The notes under the pieces were generated by a model that was given only the letters and a program-made list of their open reading frames with translations, did not search any database and was not told where the DNA came from. The position numbers and the translations under genes are program-made. A stretch of DNA of 6,319 bases from Chloroflexota bacterium (GTDB lineage Bacteria; Chloroflexota; Dehalococcoidia; Lucifugimonadales; Lucifugimonadaceae): assembly GCA_029262715.1 (NCBI GenBank), contig JAJCYX010000423.1:1-6319 (forward strand), written 5' to 3'. This document shows, piece after piece, positions 5,910 through 6,319 of this stretch (its first letter is position 1; every line of letters begins with the position of its first letter).

Positions 5910-5957
5910 CTTTAACTCGTGATCAGCCCGGCTCTACCAACACTCGGCGCAACCACC

Positions 5958-5961
5958 GGAG
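5958..5961 (+). promoter_or_regulatory. Shine-Dalgarno site of the lactonase gene
   Basis: GGAG with a 5-base spacer precedes the ATG at 5967, immediately ahead of the family's N-terminal metal-binding motif. It supports this start for a gene whose end is not in the window. Confidence 0.65.
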
Positions 5962-5966
5962 ACCAC

Positions 5967-6319
5967 ATGAGCGATTCGCCCGTAATTGACAGCCATCACC
6001 ACTTCTGGGACCTGAACAAGTTCGACTATCCGTGGATGGGCGAAGGAAGTCCGCTTGCTGTCACATTCGGGCCGAACCAACTGAAGCCGCTTATCCAATC
6101 CGCGGGCGTCGACCACACCGTCATCGTGCAGGCTGCAGAGACGGTGGAAGAGACTCAATGGCTGCTGGAAATTGCCGAAGAGACTGACTTTGTGGCCGGT
6201 GTCGTCGGGTGGGTCGACCTGAAAGACCCGAACGTCGGTGCAACGCTCGATGAGTTGCAGCAGAGCGAATATTTCAAGGGCGTTCGGCACATCTGGGAGA
6301 GTGAAGAGGATCCTTCGTG
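5967..6319 (+). CDS. Amidohydrolase-2 family sugar lactonase (L-fucono-/L-rhamnono-lactonase-like), 3' end cut by window
   Basis: The frame is open from the ATG to the window end, giving 117 complete codons and no stop. The start MSDSPVIDSHHHFWDL carries the HxH metal motif (His10, His12) and the HFWD signature of the COG3618 TIM-barrel hydrolases. DYPWM (20-24), VQAAETVEETQWLLEIA, VAGVVGWVDL and GVRHIW (Arg107, His108) follow in the order usual for this family. Members open sugar lactones such as L-fucono- or L-rhamnono-1,4-lactone in the cytoplasm; some act on other cyclic carboxylates. The family is usually about 280 residues, so more than half is missing and the remaining metal ligands cannot be checked. 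It lies 450 bp after the dehydratase with its own promoter. The pair fits a non-phosphorylative sugar oxidation route, with the lactonase acting first. Confidence 0.87.
   Translation, partial: MSDSPVIDSHHHFWDLNKFDYPWMGEGSPLAVTFGPNQLKPLIQSAGVDHTVIVQAAETVEETQWLLEIAEETDFVAGVVGWVDLKDPNVGATLDELQQSEYFKGVRHIWESEEDPS

Noticed and set aside
5934..6290. Minus-strand open frame of 118 codons at the right edge
   Set aside because: It is antisense to the lactonase gene, whose plus-strand start carries the HxH and HFWD motifs.
1..6319. A defence, toxin-antitoxin or phage-related system built around the NYN nuclease and the P-loop protein
   Set aside because: The two genes are divergent, 329 bp apart, and no antitoxin-like, sensor, phage or recombinase gene accompanies them.

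Overview
The window looks like chromosomal DNA of moderate GC from a free-living bacterium, most plausibly a Chloroflexota lineage such as the marine SAR202 / Dehalococcoidia group. This is inference. It rests on a secreted protein with a long Thr-Pro-Glu-Pro linker of the kind common in Chloroflexota surface proteins, on enolase-superfamily and amidohydrolase genes side by side, on short single-gene transcription units, and on an intergenic palindromic repeat. No rRNA, tRNA, CRISPR array, integrase or transposase gene was found.

Layout. Positions 57-1109 (minus) encode a NYN-domain (PIN-like) putative ribonuclease with a long disordered, arginine-rich tail. A 329-bp divergent intergenic region follows. 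Positions 1439-2038 (plus) encode a small P-loop kinase-like protein that must start at TTG. A candidate promoter and a palindrome then precede 2144-2857, a cytoplasmic beta-propeller protein. Positions 3169-4164 encode an exported protein with an N-terminal beta-rich binding-type domain, a TPEP-repeat linker and a C-terminal amphipathic helix; a strong 4202-4238 hairpin follows it. Positions 4356-5516 encode an enolase-superfamily acid-sugar dehydratase that keeps the D-galactonate dehydratase active-site pattern. The 450-bp gap after it holds a 203-bp element with 14-bp terminal inverted repeats, several operator-like repeats and the best sigma-70-type promoter in the window. That promoter drives a gene starting at 5967 and cut by the window end, an amidohydrolase-2 family sugar lactonase.

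How the genes work together. The dehydratase and the lactonase would act in sequence in non-phosphorylative sugar oxidation: lactone to aldonate, then to 2-keto-3-deoxyaldonate. They are separated by a repeat element and a promoter, so they are probably separate transcription units. The beta-propeller gene could belong to the same sugar or small-molecule catabolism, but nothing in the sequence proves it. The nuclease and the P-loop protein look like unrelated housekeeping or accessory genes.

No clear new multi-gene system is visible. The points most worth a second look are the inverted-repeat element, the operator-like sites in front of the propeller and lactonase genes, the architecture of the exported protein, and the NYN nuclease tail.
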